From NCBI GenBank assembly GCA_021292165.1, contig JAHFWL010000192.1:62001-126000 (forward strand): a stretch of 64,000 nt of DNA, read 5' to 3'. The notes below the pieces were generated by a model that ran no database searches, was not told where the DNA came from, and saw nothing but the letters and a program-made list of their open reading frames with translations. Position numbers and translations under genes: made by a program. Of this stretch, positions 1 to 10,490 are shown piece after piece. Origin of the DNA: Shinisaurus crocodilurus. Its lineage: Eukaryota > Chordata > Lepidosauria > Squamata > Shinisauridae. Positions within the stretch are counted from its first letter, which is position 1; every line of letters begins with the position of its first letter.

Positions 1-655
1 AGGTAGAGGAACAGCTGATGCATAAAGCTGCAGTAGATTCATTCTCTTTGCTGCTGTGGTGAATCTAGTCAGATATGATGGGAGGTGGGGTGGAATAGGG
101 TTAGTGGACCAGGAGGAAGATGCATTGCCATTCACAGTCCCAGCAGCCTCAAGCTCACAACTGCAGTCAGCTTCCTCCAGTCACCCCTTACTATGTTCTC
201 TGCACCCTTGAAATTTTCCAGCCCCAAAGCAGGGACCAGTGTCAGTGATGGAAAGGCGCATCGAACAAAGCTTCAACATTCCAGATCAATTCAGCTAAAT
301 GTTAGGAATCCCAAAACACAAGTCATCTCAGTATATAAAATGATTTCCATAATGTAAAAGAGACTGGCTCCAATCCAACAACACAGCACATGGGGAGGAG
401 CCCTTTTCTAATAAACTAAAATCCCTTTGGCCAGCTGCTTAGTGAGGGAAGTAGAGCAGTGGACTTGAACCCCCCGCTCCCTCTCTCAGCCTATGAATGG
501 GGATTTGGTTATTGTCATTTTTAAAAGCGGACAAACATTTTGTTCATGTTGTTTTTTAAAAGGGGGCAGCTAGTTTGCAGCTCTGGTTTGGACTGGGGAG
601 CAGAAGATCCATTTGTGTGCATGGTTCATCATGCAGCCTGCTGCCACATGCATCC
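1..655. other. No recognised gene or repeat
   Basis: I see only unique-looking AT-rich DNA here, with short random open frames. Nothing resembles a known repeat family, exon or RNA. Confidence 0.5.
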
Positions 656-855
656 AAGGTTGGATCCAGGATCTGCTTTCTGTTGACAGAGAGGCGCCTC
701 TGCCCAATTTCCAGGGATTCCCCCCTTTCCTCACACCACAACTCACTACATTCAACAGGGCCCTCTGCGTGGCATCTTCAGGGGACTGAAGGAGGGGTGA
801 GGAAATCTGCATCCTCCAGCCCAGTTGTGCATGCCTAAATCTGGATCCGACCCTA
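656..855. mobile_element. Possible MITE with GGTTGGATCC ends
   Basis: The left edge reads GGTTGGATCCAGGATC and the right edge reads GGATCCGACCC, which is close to the inverse of the left. The same end motif bounds 3673-3930, suggesting a shared non-autonomous family. No clear target duplication is visible and the arms are diverged, so the superfamily is not assigned. Confidence 0.35.
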
Positions 856-1011
856 GATGTATTGGGGAAATTGTCTTTTTGGTCCATTTGATCTCAACAT
901 TTGGCCTCCTCCTCTTTTAGTATTATCATAAATTTGAACTCTAAGGAAGCTCCCTGGAGGTATCATAAGAATTAGTTAAGGACAAGGCAGTGATTGCTAG
1001 ACTATCTGGAG

Positions 1012-1146
1012 CAGTGTTCCCCAACCTTGGGTCCCCAGATGTTTTTGGCCTACAACTCCCAGCATGCCCCAGCCAGCTACGCTGGCTGGGGCATGCTGGG
1101 AGTTGTAGGCCAAAAACATCTGGGGACCCAAGGTTGGAGAACACTG
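1012..1146. mobile_element. Palindromic hAT MITE with exact 8-bp TSD
   Basis: This 135-bp element starts CAGTGTTCCCCAACC and ends GGTTGGAGAACACTG. It is an almost perfect palindrome centred on CAGCTACGCTGGCTG. The flanks ATCTGGAG (1004-1011 and 1147-1154) are identical, as expected for hAT target-site duplication. It has no coding capacity and would depend on a hAT transposase in trans. The near-perfect arms suggest a fairly young insertion. Confidence 0.9.
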
Positions 1147-1226
1147 ATCTGGAGCAAACCATCAGTTTTTCACCATTTGAGCTTTCGTTTTTATGTCAAG
1201 GACATCAGTTCATGCATGGTCTATTG

Positions 1227-1361
1227 CAGGGGTCAGCAACCCGATTCCATCTAGATGTTTTGGACCACAATGGCCATAAGCCCCAGGCAGCATGCCCAAC
1301 GGTCAGAGGTTATAGAAGTTGTAATCCAAAACACCTAGAAGGCACAAGGTTGCCTACCTCA
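1227..1361. mobile_element. Diverged palindromic hAT MITE
   Basis: The element begins CAGGGGTCAGCAACC and ends near AAGGTTGCCTACC. The arms TTTTGGACCACAA and GTAATCCAAAAC still pair imperfectly. Flanks GTCTATTG and ATCTACTG match at 6 of 8 positions, so it is older than the neighbour at 1012. It is non-coding. Confidence 0.7.
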
Positions 1362-2041
1362 ATCTACTGGATTCAGTCCATTTCCCGGCTCATACTATTA
1401 ACACAATTTAATATTGTGTTTACAATACTATGGTCATTTGTACTTGACAAATCGCATTTCTAAAGATGTACATAAGGTTTTCTTGCCTCTTTGAACCTAT
1501 CAATGTACCGTTTAACTAGGCCCATTTAAAAATGTTAGAATTGATAAACAAAGGGAAGTAATCCATAGTATTTTTTTTGTATTGACTTACTGCCAATTGG
1601 ACAATGTTGTTAACCAATTTGGGATTAATGATGTTATGATAAAAGGGAGCTAGGCAGTGAAGAATTTGACCCCGCTTTCTTATAAGCTCAATGTAATTAT
1701 AACTCAACAAACAAAAGAGGACTAATTAAGAAGAGGTCATTGATCTTGTATACTATTATGACATGGTGATCATGCAGATCACCAACGACTCACACAGAGC
1801 CACACTATTAAGATTTATTGTACAGATGGACATTAATTTTTGCAAATGAAATTACTGTGGGGGAAAAATAGCTTGCCACTCCTCCAGGGATAGAAACCAC
1901 CTGATAGCAATAGGAAAAGCAAATCTTCCCATTCTGAAGTGGGTATATTGATAGATGGAAAGAAAGTTGTAAAAATCAACATGTTCCATAATCTATTTGT
2001 TCAAGGTACTTAGACTCCTTTACGTGCATCAGTGTTGTAAC
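1362..2041. other. AT-rich DNA, nothing recognised
   Basis: No repeat end, exon or RNA gene is recognisable. The few short frames have no similarity I know. Confidence 0.5.
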
Positions 2042-2440
2042 TAGGGATGGACATATCTGTAAATTTCAGTTTCTCTGAGTTTATCATTTTTCCCATCTTA
2101 CATTTGGTTTGTTCCAAACTTTGAGAATTTAAGAAAAAAAATTTGCATGAAGCTTAGTATGCATTTTTGTACACATTTCTCTTAATGCACCCATTTTTTG
2201 CATGGAAAATTCCTAATATAATGCACTTTAATGTTATTTTCACTAATATTTACATTTTTCTGTGCACTTTCCCCTAATACACACATTTTTGTATGCATTT
2301 TTGATTGGAGAAGTTCATGGGAAATTTGGAGAAGTGCAGATTTTGAAGAATAATTGTGTTCATGTCTTGGTTCAGAAATGTAAAATTAGGAACGTTCACT
2401 CATTAAAATGCAAATCAAACTAAATTATCCCCCATCCCTA
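2042..2440. mobile_element. hAT-like MITE of the TAGGGATG family
   Basis: The stretch is bounded by TAGGGATGG and CCATCCCTA. Its interior is AT-rich with repeated TGCATTTTT-like and ACACATTT-like words. TAGGG fits the YARNG start of hAT ends, and two other copies of this end type in the window carry 8-bp duplications. No clear duplication is seen at this copy, so the call rests on the termini. Confidence 0.5.
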
Positions 2441-3672
2441 AAAAGTAATTGAAATATTAATTGAAACAATAATTGAATAATTAAACAATAAAAGCAGTTG
2501 AAACAATTACTTTCAAAAGTAATTGAAAACTGTTAATCTTGACCTCCATTGCCAAGTAGTCCTACTTGGCTGAGCTGTGTCATTCTTAAAGGTTCATCAG
2601 TAGAACTTTTAGATTTGCTGGAGGGAAGGGGGGGGACTTCAGTGCAATGCATTGCACAAGCATTCCTCTGGGGTGCCAGAACAGCCTGATATGCAGAATT
2701 GATCTTGAAATCCATATTTCTTTGGGCTAAAGCAGTCATTGCATTAAACACATAGCAAGCAGCTATGTCTTTTGTTCTCCCCCCCCCCCTAGTCATTCGT
2801 CACTAGTGTCAGTTCAGTCTAGAGTACGTGTAGTGGGTCTGGACTGGGACTCTAGCATGGGGGTAGGGGGCTTTAACCCATCTCCCCCCGCTGTGGTCCC
2901 AATCTGGACCAGCCCCACACCTGCAATCTATATTGCCAAACACTGATCCATTAAAACGGCTTGCTACATCTTTAACGTAATGTTTGGCCCTTTATGGTTC
3001 AGGCATGTCATTCTCTCCCTGCCCACAGAGAGGCTTAAATTTAGCTCCCAATATGAAAATGTCATGTCAACCAGCACCCAATCTTTCTATTAAGCTGATA
3101 ATGTGTGTGATGTATGCAGCAATCATTTAAAAGATATTTGATCTAGCAGGGTTAGATATGGAAACTATCACAGGGAGCGGGGTAATTGCTAAGGAATGAC
3201 TAGGGCTCTACTACTGCAGTGTCTCTGCCATGGAATATCTCAGGGCATTTCCTACAGTTCATGATGAATATATTACAGTTTATGAATCCTGGAAGCACAG
3301 CAGACTCTCATCCCACATCAGAGATCTCTGTGTCCATCGGTGTATTCATTCATCATTCATCATTCATCATTTTGACAAAGGGACTCAGTCTGCACATGCA
3401 CAGGAAGGTATGTCTGACTCTAATGGGCATTCTATACATCCATATATACATCCATATTCTGCTATTGTGACAAGCATGCTGAATCTTCCCAATTATCATT
3501 ATCATGACTGAAAGACAATGAAAAGCTGGTGCAATTGTTGTGGTCCCACTCTGAATTGTCCTTTACTTTGATCTTGATGGTGGTGGCTTTGGGAATCCAC
3601 TCCCAATTTTGTAATTCTGTAATGTCTGACTTTGAAAATATTTGCTACCTTCTTTTGTATCTTTAAAAACAG
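2441..3672. other. Unique-looking DNA
   Basis: This holds a short poly-C run near 2781-2790, an ATTCATC-like repeat at 3343-3370 and locally repeated TTGAAACAAT words at 2450-2530. I recognise no gene or dispersed repeat. Confidence 0.45.
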
Positions 3673-3930
3673 TATGGGTTGGATCCAGATTTACACTGAA
3701 TCAACTGTGTTGATGGAAGTGGACTTCCCCCCCGCCTCCCTCTCATGGCACACACTCCAGCCCCCTGAAAATGCAACAGAGAGGATTAGGAGACCCTGTT
3801 GAATGGGGTGAACTATGAAGGGGAAGGGAGAACCCCAAAAATTGGTCAGAGAGACCTTCCATGAACAGAGTCCTTCCTCTCACGGAAGGCCTCTTCCTCT
3901 TGCAGAAGACAGATCCTGAATCCAACCCTA
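3673..3930. mobile_element. MITE-like repeat with GGGTTGGATCC ends
   Basis: The left edge TATGGGTTGGATCCAG is mirrored at the right by CTGAATCCAACCCTA. It shares end words with 656-855. It is non-coding apart from random frames. The superfamily is unclear because the target duplication cannot be resolved. Confidence 0.4.
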
Positions 3931-4099
3931 TGATTTTTATTAAGGGTGTAAAACATATTCAAACAATTGCTATACCTTGCAATGGCAGTCATTTGATGGC
4001 TTACCTAATCACTGTGAGATGGCTGAGGGTGCTGCAAGCCTGCGACTGCTGTGTGTCTGTTTTCTTTCTATTACACATCTCTCCATTGCTCTGCAACCT

Positions 4100-4207
4100 C
4101 CCAGGCTGATTTTAAGTTTTGTTCACTGCCTTGGGAGGATTTATCCTAAAAGGCAGCTTATAAAACTTTTAAATAAACAAACAAGCAAAGAAAGAAAGAA
4201 AGAAAGA
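4100..4207 (+). repeat. LINE 3' tail ending in AAAG microsatellite
   Basis: The words CACTGCCTTGGGAGGATTTA and GGCAGCTTATAAAA, followed by AAATAAACAAAC, are typical of the 3' end of L2/CR1-type LINEs in reptiles. The tail runs into an (AAAG)n tract at 4186-4207. The 5' part is missing, as usual for truncated LINE insertions. Confidence 0.6.
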
Positions 4208-5077
4208 TACAACATTTTGGATAGACTCTGGAACTTATCAGGAATCAGGGGAGAAATAGGTATGGGTTGGGTGTTGATCTGCTCAGAAGTCTGCAGGTCC
4301 TAGTGTGTGCTGATGATTATCAACACATTCCATGACCAATACCCCTGAACAGGCTGAAGCCTGACTGGCCTGGATAGGGCAGAGTTATCCAGGACAGAGG
4401 CTGCAGGGAGAGCCCAATCTCTGCTGTACAGGTTATGGCTTGTCCAAACAGGCTGTGTGCCAAGGTGCAAGCATGGGCCTCTCCGCATCATGTCAAATGT
4501 TGTTGCTATGTGCCTAGAGACACTCAGGCCTCCAACCAGACTTGGATTCATCTGGATAGTCAATCATGTATTTCTTTGCTTCTATTGACTTTAAGGTATT
4601 CGGTCTCCTACTGCTAACAGGTGCATAGGGAGAAATGCTTCTCTCTCTCTCTCTCTCTCTCTCTCAAGCCATACTGAAATATACTAAGGTACCATAAGAG
4701 TGTAATCCCAAGTGAGACAGAAGGGGAGATTAAGTGTGGAGCTGCATCAACATCCAAAACCCTACCACCACACAAGTGGGTAGGGCGTGAGGTGAATTGG
4801 GTGGTGGTTTCTTGCTCTTTCCCCCCCTCTCCCGGCAGTTCTCTTCCACTGAAATTAGTGGGAGAGAAAATGGCTAAGCCAGCCTGATGCCCACTTCTGG
4901 GAAAGGAAGAGGTGTGGATCTAGCAGGACCAAAGCTGCCCCCACTGCCACTCCACCCCAAAACACCTCATTTTAGGGCCAACCACCACCATGATGGAAAT
5001 CTGAGCCGCCGGGGGGGGGGGGGGAACAAAATTAAACAACTTTGTCCCAGCAGCTGCAGAATTCGCAGCGGAGAGAC
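4208..5077. other. Unique DNA with CT and poly-G tracts
   Basis: A (CT)n microsatellite lies at 4639-4665 and a 14-base G run near 5010-5023. Otherwise nothing is recognised. Confidence 0.5.
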
Positions 5078-5518
5078 TGTGGCGTGAGAAGCGAGTGCTA
5101 GGCCAGTAGGTAAAAAGCAAAACACAAGTCTGTTTCTTTAGCAAAAGGGTTTACTAAACTAAGACTTGGAAAAAACAGGAACAGAACATATACAGAGTGC
5201 TAATTTACAAAAGTGCAAGAGAACAGTATGTCAGACAAAAACAAGTACAGTCTGGACATACATAAACTATCTCTATACTTACAGAATGCTTCTACTCAAT
5301 TAATCAATAACTCCTTAATACAATAAACTCCTTTTCCCCCCAACAAGAACACAGAGACATTGACCACCTTATATACATATCTGTACAGTCACACCCATAG
5401 ATGAGGTAATGCCAGCTGCACCCATAGATGAGGTAATGCCAGCTGAATCCAATCTATCAGTTTCTGGCTCCACTCTTACCTTGAAGCCAATTAGCAGATA
5501 ACTGTACACCCTTCTACA
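5078..5518 (-). mobile_element. Probable solo LTR of an endogenous retrovirus, reverse strand
   Basis: Read on the reverse strand, this segment starts TGTAGAAGGGTGTACAG, has a TATA-like TATATAAGG (5367-5375) and ends near CACGCCACA. That is the TG...CA layout of a long terminal repeat. A 27-bp direct repeat sits just upstream of the TATA element, where retroviral U3 enhancers lie. No internal viral genes flank it and no target duplication could be fixed, so the outer boundaries are approximate. Confidence 0.55.
5392..5445. repeat. 27-bp tandem direct repeat
   Basis: Two identical 27-bp units (5392-5418, 5419-5445) begin CACCCATAGATGAGG. They lie inside the LTR-like segment, upstream of its TATA box in transcription order, and resemble a U3 enhancer duplication. 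Confidence 0.9.
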
Positions 5519-5813
5519 CTGGGCCAAAGGTGACAATGCTCTCATCCAAGACCTTGGACATGTTGAAACTGTGGTGTTAGCTTCTTGCCCGAAGGCAAAC
5601 CTGAATATGAGACACCATATTCCAACACACCAGTGGCAGGAACATCATTGGTGGTCGATTTATGCCCACAGAGTTTTCAACAGGCGTAACTGGAGCCTGT
5701 GTGGCTAGGTTGCCTTCCCAGACCAGCTGAGCACCTGTCTGTTGCCAGAGGGGTGCCTCCACCCCATACTAACTCCTCATGGCCAGGTGTCTGAGCTGAT
5801 TAGGATTGCTCTG
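5519..5813. other. No recognised feature
   Basis: Nothing resembling a gene or a known repeat is seen. Confidence 0.45.
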
Positions 5814-5901
5814 TAACAGTGCAATCCTATATGTGTCTACTCAGAAGTAACTCCCACTGAGGCTTTCTCCAGGTAAGTAAGTATAGGACTGCTATCTTTA
5901 A
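5814..5901. mobile_element. TTAA-type palindromic MITE
   Basis: Outer arms AGTGCAATCCTAT and ATAGGACTGCTATC frame the common lizard words ACTCAGAAGTAA and CCAGGTAAGTA. The flanks are TAAC and TTAA, compatible with a TTAA target seen at sister copies (31452, 52352). The element is short and non-coding, and runs straight into a GAT microsatellite. Confidence 0.65.
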
Positions 5902-5962
<61 letters not shown>

Positions 5963-6002
5963 GAGGAGGAGGAGGAGGAGGAGGAGGAGGAGGAGGAGGA
6001 GG
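5902..6002. repeat. (GAT)n then (GGA)n microsatellite
   Basis: About 58 bp of GAT/ATG triplets are followed by about 42 bp of GGA triplets. Open frames of poly-Ser, poly-Ile or poly-Pro here are artefacts. Confidence 0.95.
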
Positions 6003-6300
6003 TTTCATTTTTATACCACTGAATACCCAAAGCTCTCTGGGCGATTCACAAAAATTACAAGCCATAAATACAAGATAATAAAAACATAATATAAAATCTT
6101 TAACACAAAAAAAAACAAACAAACAAAAAACAGTTACAGTAGGATACTGGACCTGATAAAAACAATGCCATAAATGCCCTATCATATGCTGTCAAATGCC
6201 TAGGAGTAGAGGACAGTCTTAACTTGTTGCCAGAATGATGACAATGTTGGAGCCAGGGAGCACCAAAAAATGGAATGCCTGTAAAACAGATCCCATTATG
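6003..6300 (-). repeat. LINE (L2-type) 3' end, reverse strand
   Basis: Words such as CAAAGCTCTCTGGGCGATTC and an A-rich stretch with AATAAAAACATAAT mark the 3' end of an L2/CR1-type LINE in reverse. Remnants of the ORF end follow around 6180-6290 (CCTAGGAGTAGAGGACAG). It is 5'-truncated. Confidence 0.55.
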
Positions 6301-6769
6301 CAGCATAAAACACTCTGACCTCTCAATGATGTGTCATGTAATTTACCAGCTTCCTGCGCTGGCAGTGTGCAAAGTGTGAAGTGTTTGAGTGCCGTGCATG
6401 ATGGGAAATCAGATTTAGCAGCAGGGAGACCATCCTCCCCTTAAATTTTGCAGATGAATTTCCTTCCTGCCAATGTGGGAATTGTCAGAAGCGCAGTCCC
6501 ACGTGAAGGTTTCCGTTAACAAAATGTAAATTAAATAGGTAGTAATTCACTGTGTGACCTTCTGCTGTTTTCCCTGAACACAGAGACAGCTGTTCAAGAA
6601 AACTCATGCTGAGGTTGGTCTCAGTTCCCATATTTATTGCAAGCACGAAGGACCACACGGACTTCAACAAGCAGGTGGTTGTTTTTTCCAGCAGAGGGTG
6701 GAATTGTTCCTCTTTCCCTTCAGCCCAGTTCTTCTCCATAATGTTCCATCATGGCAGCAAGCTGGAATG
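6301..6769. other. No recognised feature
   Basis: Unique-looking sequence with no motif I can support. Confidence 0.45.
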
Positions 6770-6863
6770 CAGCCTTACCCAAATGGCTGGTCTCCAGATG
6801 TCTTTGGGGAAGATGGGAGTTGTAGTCTAACACATCTGGAGAGTGCTAGGTTGGGAAAGGCTG
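6770..6863. mobile_element. Decayed palindromic hAT MITE
   Basis: CAGCCTTACCCAAAT at the left and TAGGTTGGGAAAGGCTG at the right are the ends of the common hAT MITE. The left arm is shortened and diverged. No target duplication survives. Confidence 0.55.
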
Positions 6864-7069
6864 ATGGACATCTTTCCTAAACTGTCTTCTCATAATTTCC
6901 TTACACATTTGGTGCACATCCTTCTGCATATCAGTGGATGCAAGTCTAGCCCTGCTTGCAAACAAGACATGTGCTCCCTGTGCACCTTGTTTTCTTGCAA
7001 AATCATGGTGTGTTTTTGCCACTGCAGCAAATTTGGCAGTAGTTTTGGTGGTGGCATCAATTTCAGTGC

Positions 7070-7140
7070 TGGGGTGCAGCTTCCAGTGTGTTCCAGGGGG
7101 ACAATGTGGCTTCACACACCCCAGAAGTTGCCCACCCCTG
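7070..7140. mobile_element. Right end of a hAT element
   Basis: The segment ends AGAAGTTGCCCACCCCTG, the inverse of the common CAGGGGTGGGCAACTT hAT terminus. The left end was not found, so this is either a fragment or a strongly diverged copy. Confidence 0.4.
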
Positions 7141-7146
7141 CTAAAT

Positions 7147-7302
7147 ACACATTCCTGGGAGTAAACATCATTGAACTCAGTGGGACTTACTTCAGAGTAG
7201 ACATGCATAGAGATGCCGGTGGTCTTTCTAATACAGTGAATGTCTACTGAGAAGTGAGTTTAATGGGATTTAGTCCCCGGTAAGTGTGCATAGGATTATT
7301 GC
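7147..7302. mobile_element. Two arms of TTAA-type MITE
   Basis: Two adjacent stretches (about 7147-7214 and 7235-7302) each carry the CTCAGTGGGACTTACTT and GGTAAGTGTGCATAGGATT words of the TTAA-type MITE. They may be one rearranged element or two neighbouring copies. The second abuts the hAT MITE at 7310. Confidence 0.6.
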
Positions 7303-7309
7303 CTTAGAG

Positions 7310-7445
7310 CAGGGCTCTCCAACCTTGGGTCCCCAGATGTTGCTGGACTACAGCTCCCAGAATCCCTTGCCATTAGCCATGCTGGCTTGGTATGCTGGGA
7401 GCTGTAGGCCAGCAACATCTGGGGAGCCAAGGTTGGAGAGCCCTG
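7310..7445. mobile_element. Palindromic hAT MITE with exact 8-bp TSD
   Basis: It begins CAGGGCTCTCCAACCTTGG and ends with the inverse CCAAGGTTGGAGAGCCCTG. Flanks CCTTAGAG at 7302-7309 and 7446-7453 are identical. The internal arms carry CAGATGTTGCTGG and CCAGCAACATCTGG. It is non-coding and closely related to 41747-41875. Confidence 0.92.
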
Positions 7446-8230
7446 CCTTAGAGAGTAAAACGGATGTCATACCCAGCCCAAGCCAAAGCCTCCCTTTCTA
7501 GTGCTGAACCAAATTCCTCTAATTTCAGCTCTGAAATTAGGGAGCAGGCAATGTAGCATAACTCTGAGATTTCTTGGGAGAAAATGCCAGCCTCTTGCTG
7601 GCTGCCATTCTGCCCCTGAAATCCCATCAGAATGATACATTCTGAGGAAAGAAAATGGCCACCGGAGGCCTCCATCTGCCAGGAAGAACTCAAATGCTCC
7701 AAGAATACGTTTATTTAAAAGGGGGAGGGGAGGAACCACTGCCACCACCAAAAGTAAGGACTGAAACATTTGGATACATTTTGACAGACCCTCCAAAAAA
7801 ATGGATGAAATACAGCCCACCCCTTTCCAACACCTGCATTGCATTCTGGGAAAGATCAATGGCCGCAGGGATGGTCAGAATTCTGTTGAGGCAACTGCCA
7901 TGCTCCCTGTCCCTTTCTCTTTTCCTGTCCCTTTCCAGAGTTTGCCAAGAAATTCCTCCCAAATTCGGGGAAATCCCCAAAACAAAAGTAGATTGGCTTG
8001 GCTCTACAGTGGAGTGGTGAATTCGGGGTGGGGGAGTATTTTGGCTCAGCACTGGGGCTCAGGCTCATTCTGCTATAGCTATAATAAGAAGGGGCACGGT
8101 TATCCACTTCTGTCGCATTCGCCTCTTAAAACCAACATTTCGCTGACCAGACACTGTCCTAGCGCTAAGAGGACCAAGACAATCTGATGACCCTTAGGAG
8201 GTGTGACCCCACTTACATTTTTCTTCCTCT
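7446..8230. other. No recognised gene or repeat
   Basis: Short overlapping frames occur in this interval but none has codon-like consistency or a recognisable domain. Confidence 0.45.
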
Positions 8231-8541
8231 CAGAGGCAGTGTTAAGAGGTGGCCCACTAGGGCCAGAGCCCCGAACCTCTGGGAGGCCATCTGCTCCACC
8301 ACCCTGCTGGCCATGGGCACTTGCTGAAATAAAGGTACCGGGGCCCTGTTACATCTAATCCCCCAGGGTTGGCGGGCTTTTTGCCCACATGTGCTTCACC
8401 TCCTGCTGCCCCCACCCTTGAATCTTTCTGCCTGGGCTTTTTCCCCATCTGAAATCAAATGCCTTCCTCTTCCCTGTCCATACATCCCTTTATACAAATA
8501 GGGGTGTGTCTTCAGGAGATAGGGTCCTTTAAAGACACACT

Positions 8542-8590
<49 letters not shown>

Positions 8591-8688
8591 TTTAGAGCAT
8601 ATGTAAATTAGCATATGCAAATTTGTGCATTATTTTTTGTCCTGTGGGCCTGAGCCCCAGGTCTTTGGGGCACCTAGCACTGCCTCTG
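8231..8688. mobile_element. hAT non-autonomous element with imperfect TSD
   Basis: Ends CAGAGGCAGTGTTAAG and GCACCTAGCACTGCCTCTG are inverted repeats. Flanks CTTCCTCT (8223-8230) and CTTCCACC (8689-8696) match at 6 of 8. An (AC)n(AG)n microsatellite at 8534-8588 has expanded inside it. A second, truncated copy starts at 23952. Confidence 0.75.
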
Positions 8689-8832
8689 CTTCCACCACCC
8701 CAAAACCACTTGCTTTAGGCACATAAACTCCCTCCCCAGTGACCTCCGCCATGCCCCCTCTCTGCTGAGCTTCCACCGCTCACTAAAAACATGGCCGTTC
8801 AGGCGGGAATATGGGGTGGGATAAGGTTTTTA

Positions 8833-8955
8833 ATTTTTATACTGTTTTAAATGTATTTTATTCTGTATTTTATTATGCTGTACATCGCCCAGAGTGGCTG
8901 GTTTGCCGGCCAGATGGGCGATCCACAAATTTAACAAATAAATAAATAAAATAAT
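8833..8955 (+). repeat. LINE 3' tail
   Basis: The words CATCGCCCAGAGTGGCTGG and GGCCAGATGGGCGATC, followed by AAATAAATAAATAAA, are the 3' end of an L2/CR1-like LINE. Only the tail is present. Confidence 0.65.
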
Positions 8956-8960
8956 GCAGG

Positions 8961-9106
8961 CCACATGCTGAAGCTAAGCAGGTATGAGCCAGGTCAGTGC
9001 TTGGATGGGTGACTGCCTGGGCTGCCCACATCTGTTCTCCTGCACAGGGGATTGGACTCGATGGCCTTATAGGCCCCTTCCAACTCTACTATTCTACTAT
9101 TCTACT
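8961..9106 (+). mobile_element. 5S-rRNA-derived SINE with CR1-like tail
   Basis: GAAGCTAAGCAGG (near 8970) and GCTTGGATGGGTGACTGCC (near 9000) correspond to the box A and box C parts of the 5S rRNA internal promoter. The 3' half, GACTCGATGGCC then CCCTTCCAACTCTACTATTC, matches the CR1 LINE 3' end with short ATTCT tail repeats. This head-plus-tail structure fits a 5S-type squamate SINE mobilised by CR1 machinery. A reverse copy lies at 51000-51190. Confidence 0.75.
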
Positions 9107-9144
9107 TCTTCATCACTGCTATGTAGGGGTTTTTTTACCTCTTC

Positions 9145-9174
9145 AAGGCATATCATATCATATCATATCATATA
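9145..9174. repeat. (ATCAT)n microsatellite
   Basis: About five to six pentanucleotide units, immediately before the mariner-like MITE. Confidence 0.85.
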
Positions 9175-9180
9175 GAAATA

Positions 9181-9442
9181 CAGTAATAGCTTGGATTGCA
9201 AGCATAATTCGTTCCGGAACCGTGCTTGTAATCCAAAACACTCTTATATCAAAGCGAGTCTCTGGCGGGCGTGAGCGGGGCCAATTTCGGCCCGCTACGC
9301 CCGCTCAAGGCGAGCGGTTACATCCCTACACTACTTGTCTTGCAAGACCTTGCTCGTTTATCAAGTCAAAAAATTTTTTTTAAATTTGTTTGTCTTGCAA
9401 AACGCTCTCAGACCAAGTTACTTGCAATCCAAGGTATTACTG
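9181..9442. mobile_element. Mariner-like MITE with TA duplication
   Basis: Ends CAGTAATAGCTTGGATTGC and GCAATCCAAGGTATTACTG are inverted repeats flanked by TA on both sides (9179-9180 and 9443-9444), the hallmark of Tc1/mariner insertion. The interior holds further inverse words (TTTGTCTTGCAAAACGCTC). It is non-coding. A second copy in reverse orientation lies at 43576-43824. Confidence 0.85.
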
Positions 9443-9488
9443 TAAAATAAAATGAATAATAATATCAAGACACTGTAGCCTATTGATA

Positions 9489-9765
9489 TTCATTTGGCCA
9501 TGGTGCAGAGAAGGCCCTTCTCCACCATGTGGAATGATCTCCCCCTGAGTGTTTCTGCTGACAACTGGGGGCACATTTGATTGCCCGGGTGTTTCTTAAC
9601 CGCTCCCCTTAGTTATTTGAAGGGGATTTTATTCTTCTATCATTGTTTTATTGCTTTATTGATTGATCTTATGGTATTTTATCCTGCTTTTATCTTGTGA
9701 ACCACTTTGGGATTTATTTATTTTTTAAAATGAAAAGCAGCTCAAAGACATTTTCTGAAATGAAT
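9489..9765 (+). repeat. L2-type LINE 3' end
   Basis: GAGAAGGCCCTTCTCCACCA with TGGAATGATCTCCCC is the end of an L2-like reverse transcriptase ORF. A 3' UTR with GAACCACTTTGGGATTT and an A-rich tail follow. It is 5'-truncated and non-functional. Confidence 0.6.
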
Positions 9766-10155
9766 AAACAAATCAACACTGGCAGTGGCTGCTGCTGAGT
9801 GCAATAGGTTGAGTATGTTTCCAGCACTGGGTTCCTCTGCTTGGTGGCCACCGCAACCCAGATCATCTGACTGGGATGACAGCGTGCCTGTTTTAAGACA
9901 TAGCAATTAATAGCAATCTTTAACTCCCCCCTCCCCACTCCACCCTCCTGCCGTGTAAATTGTGAACTGATCTTTTTTTGCAGCATTCATATATTTGCTT
10001 TCCTTTGCAGATGACCTTTTGTAAACAGTATGGGAAATTTTCAGTTTGACTTTGCTCTAATAGTTCCATTGCTTGCAAGTTTACCTTGCTTATCCTACGT
10101 GCCCGTAACATTGTTTAGAAATGCTAATCAAACAAAGACTTTGTGTCAAAGGAGT
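9766..10155. other. No recognised feature
   Basis: Unique-looking sequence. Confidence 0.45.
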
Positions 10156-10159
10156 AACT

Positions 10160-10265
10160 ACAAAAAGCAAACTCAAGAGTCCTGTGGCACCTTAAAAACA
10201 AACAGATTTGGTGTGGCATAATCTTTTTTGTGGACCTGATCCCGCTTCAGCAGATGCATGACGTG
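10160..10265 (-). repeat. Dispersed repeat with hammerhead-like core, reverse strand
   Basis: AGAGTCCTGTGGCACCTTA belongs to a repeat I associate with amniote genomes. On the reverse strand, CTGCTGA (10247-10253) is followed by a weak hairpin and then an A-run. This resembles a degenerate CTGATGA...GAAA hammerhead core. The family could be Penelope-like, but I am not certain of that. Confidence 0.4.
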
Positions 10266-10401
10266 TTACCCTTATTTGGCAGATGCTTATATTATGGCAG
10301 AGGCTGGTGGCTCCAATGTCAGTGGGGCTGTGTATCTGCTCCGGATTTTACTCTGAACTTTTAAGCCATCAGCCTCCACTGCTTATATATGAAGGATAAC
10401 A

Positions 10402-10490
10402 TTTCATGCCTTTGATAAAATGGGCTCTATTCCCTGAAAGTGAAAGCTTATGCCACAATAAATGTGTTAACCTTTAAGTGCCGTGAGATG
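10402..10490 (+). repeat. Same repeat in opposite orientation
   Basis: TTGATAA (10412-10418), a short pairing region and GAAA (10436-10439) precede AGCTTATGCCACAATAAA. This is the inverse of 10160-10265, giving an inverted pair about 140 bp apart. Confidence 0.4.

Noticed and set aside
990..1463. 157-codon forward open frame
   Set aside because: It spans two palindromic hAT MITEs and has no domain; the frame is accidental.
5827..6185. Poly-Ser, poly-Ile and poly-Pro frames
   Set aside because: They are translations of GAT and GGA microsatellites.
9181..9442. hAT element
   Set aside because: Flanks are TA rather than an 8-bp duplication, and the CAGTAATAC ends fit Tc1/mariner better.
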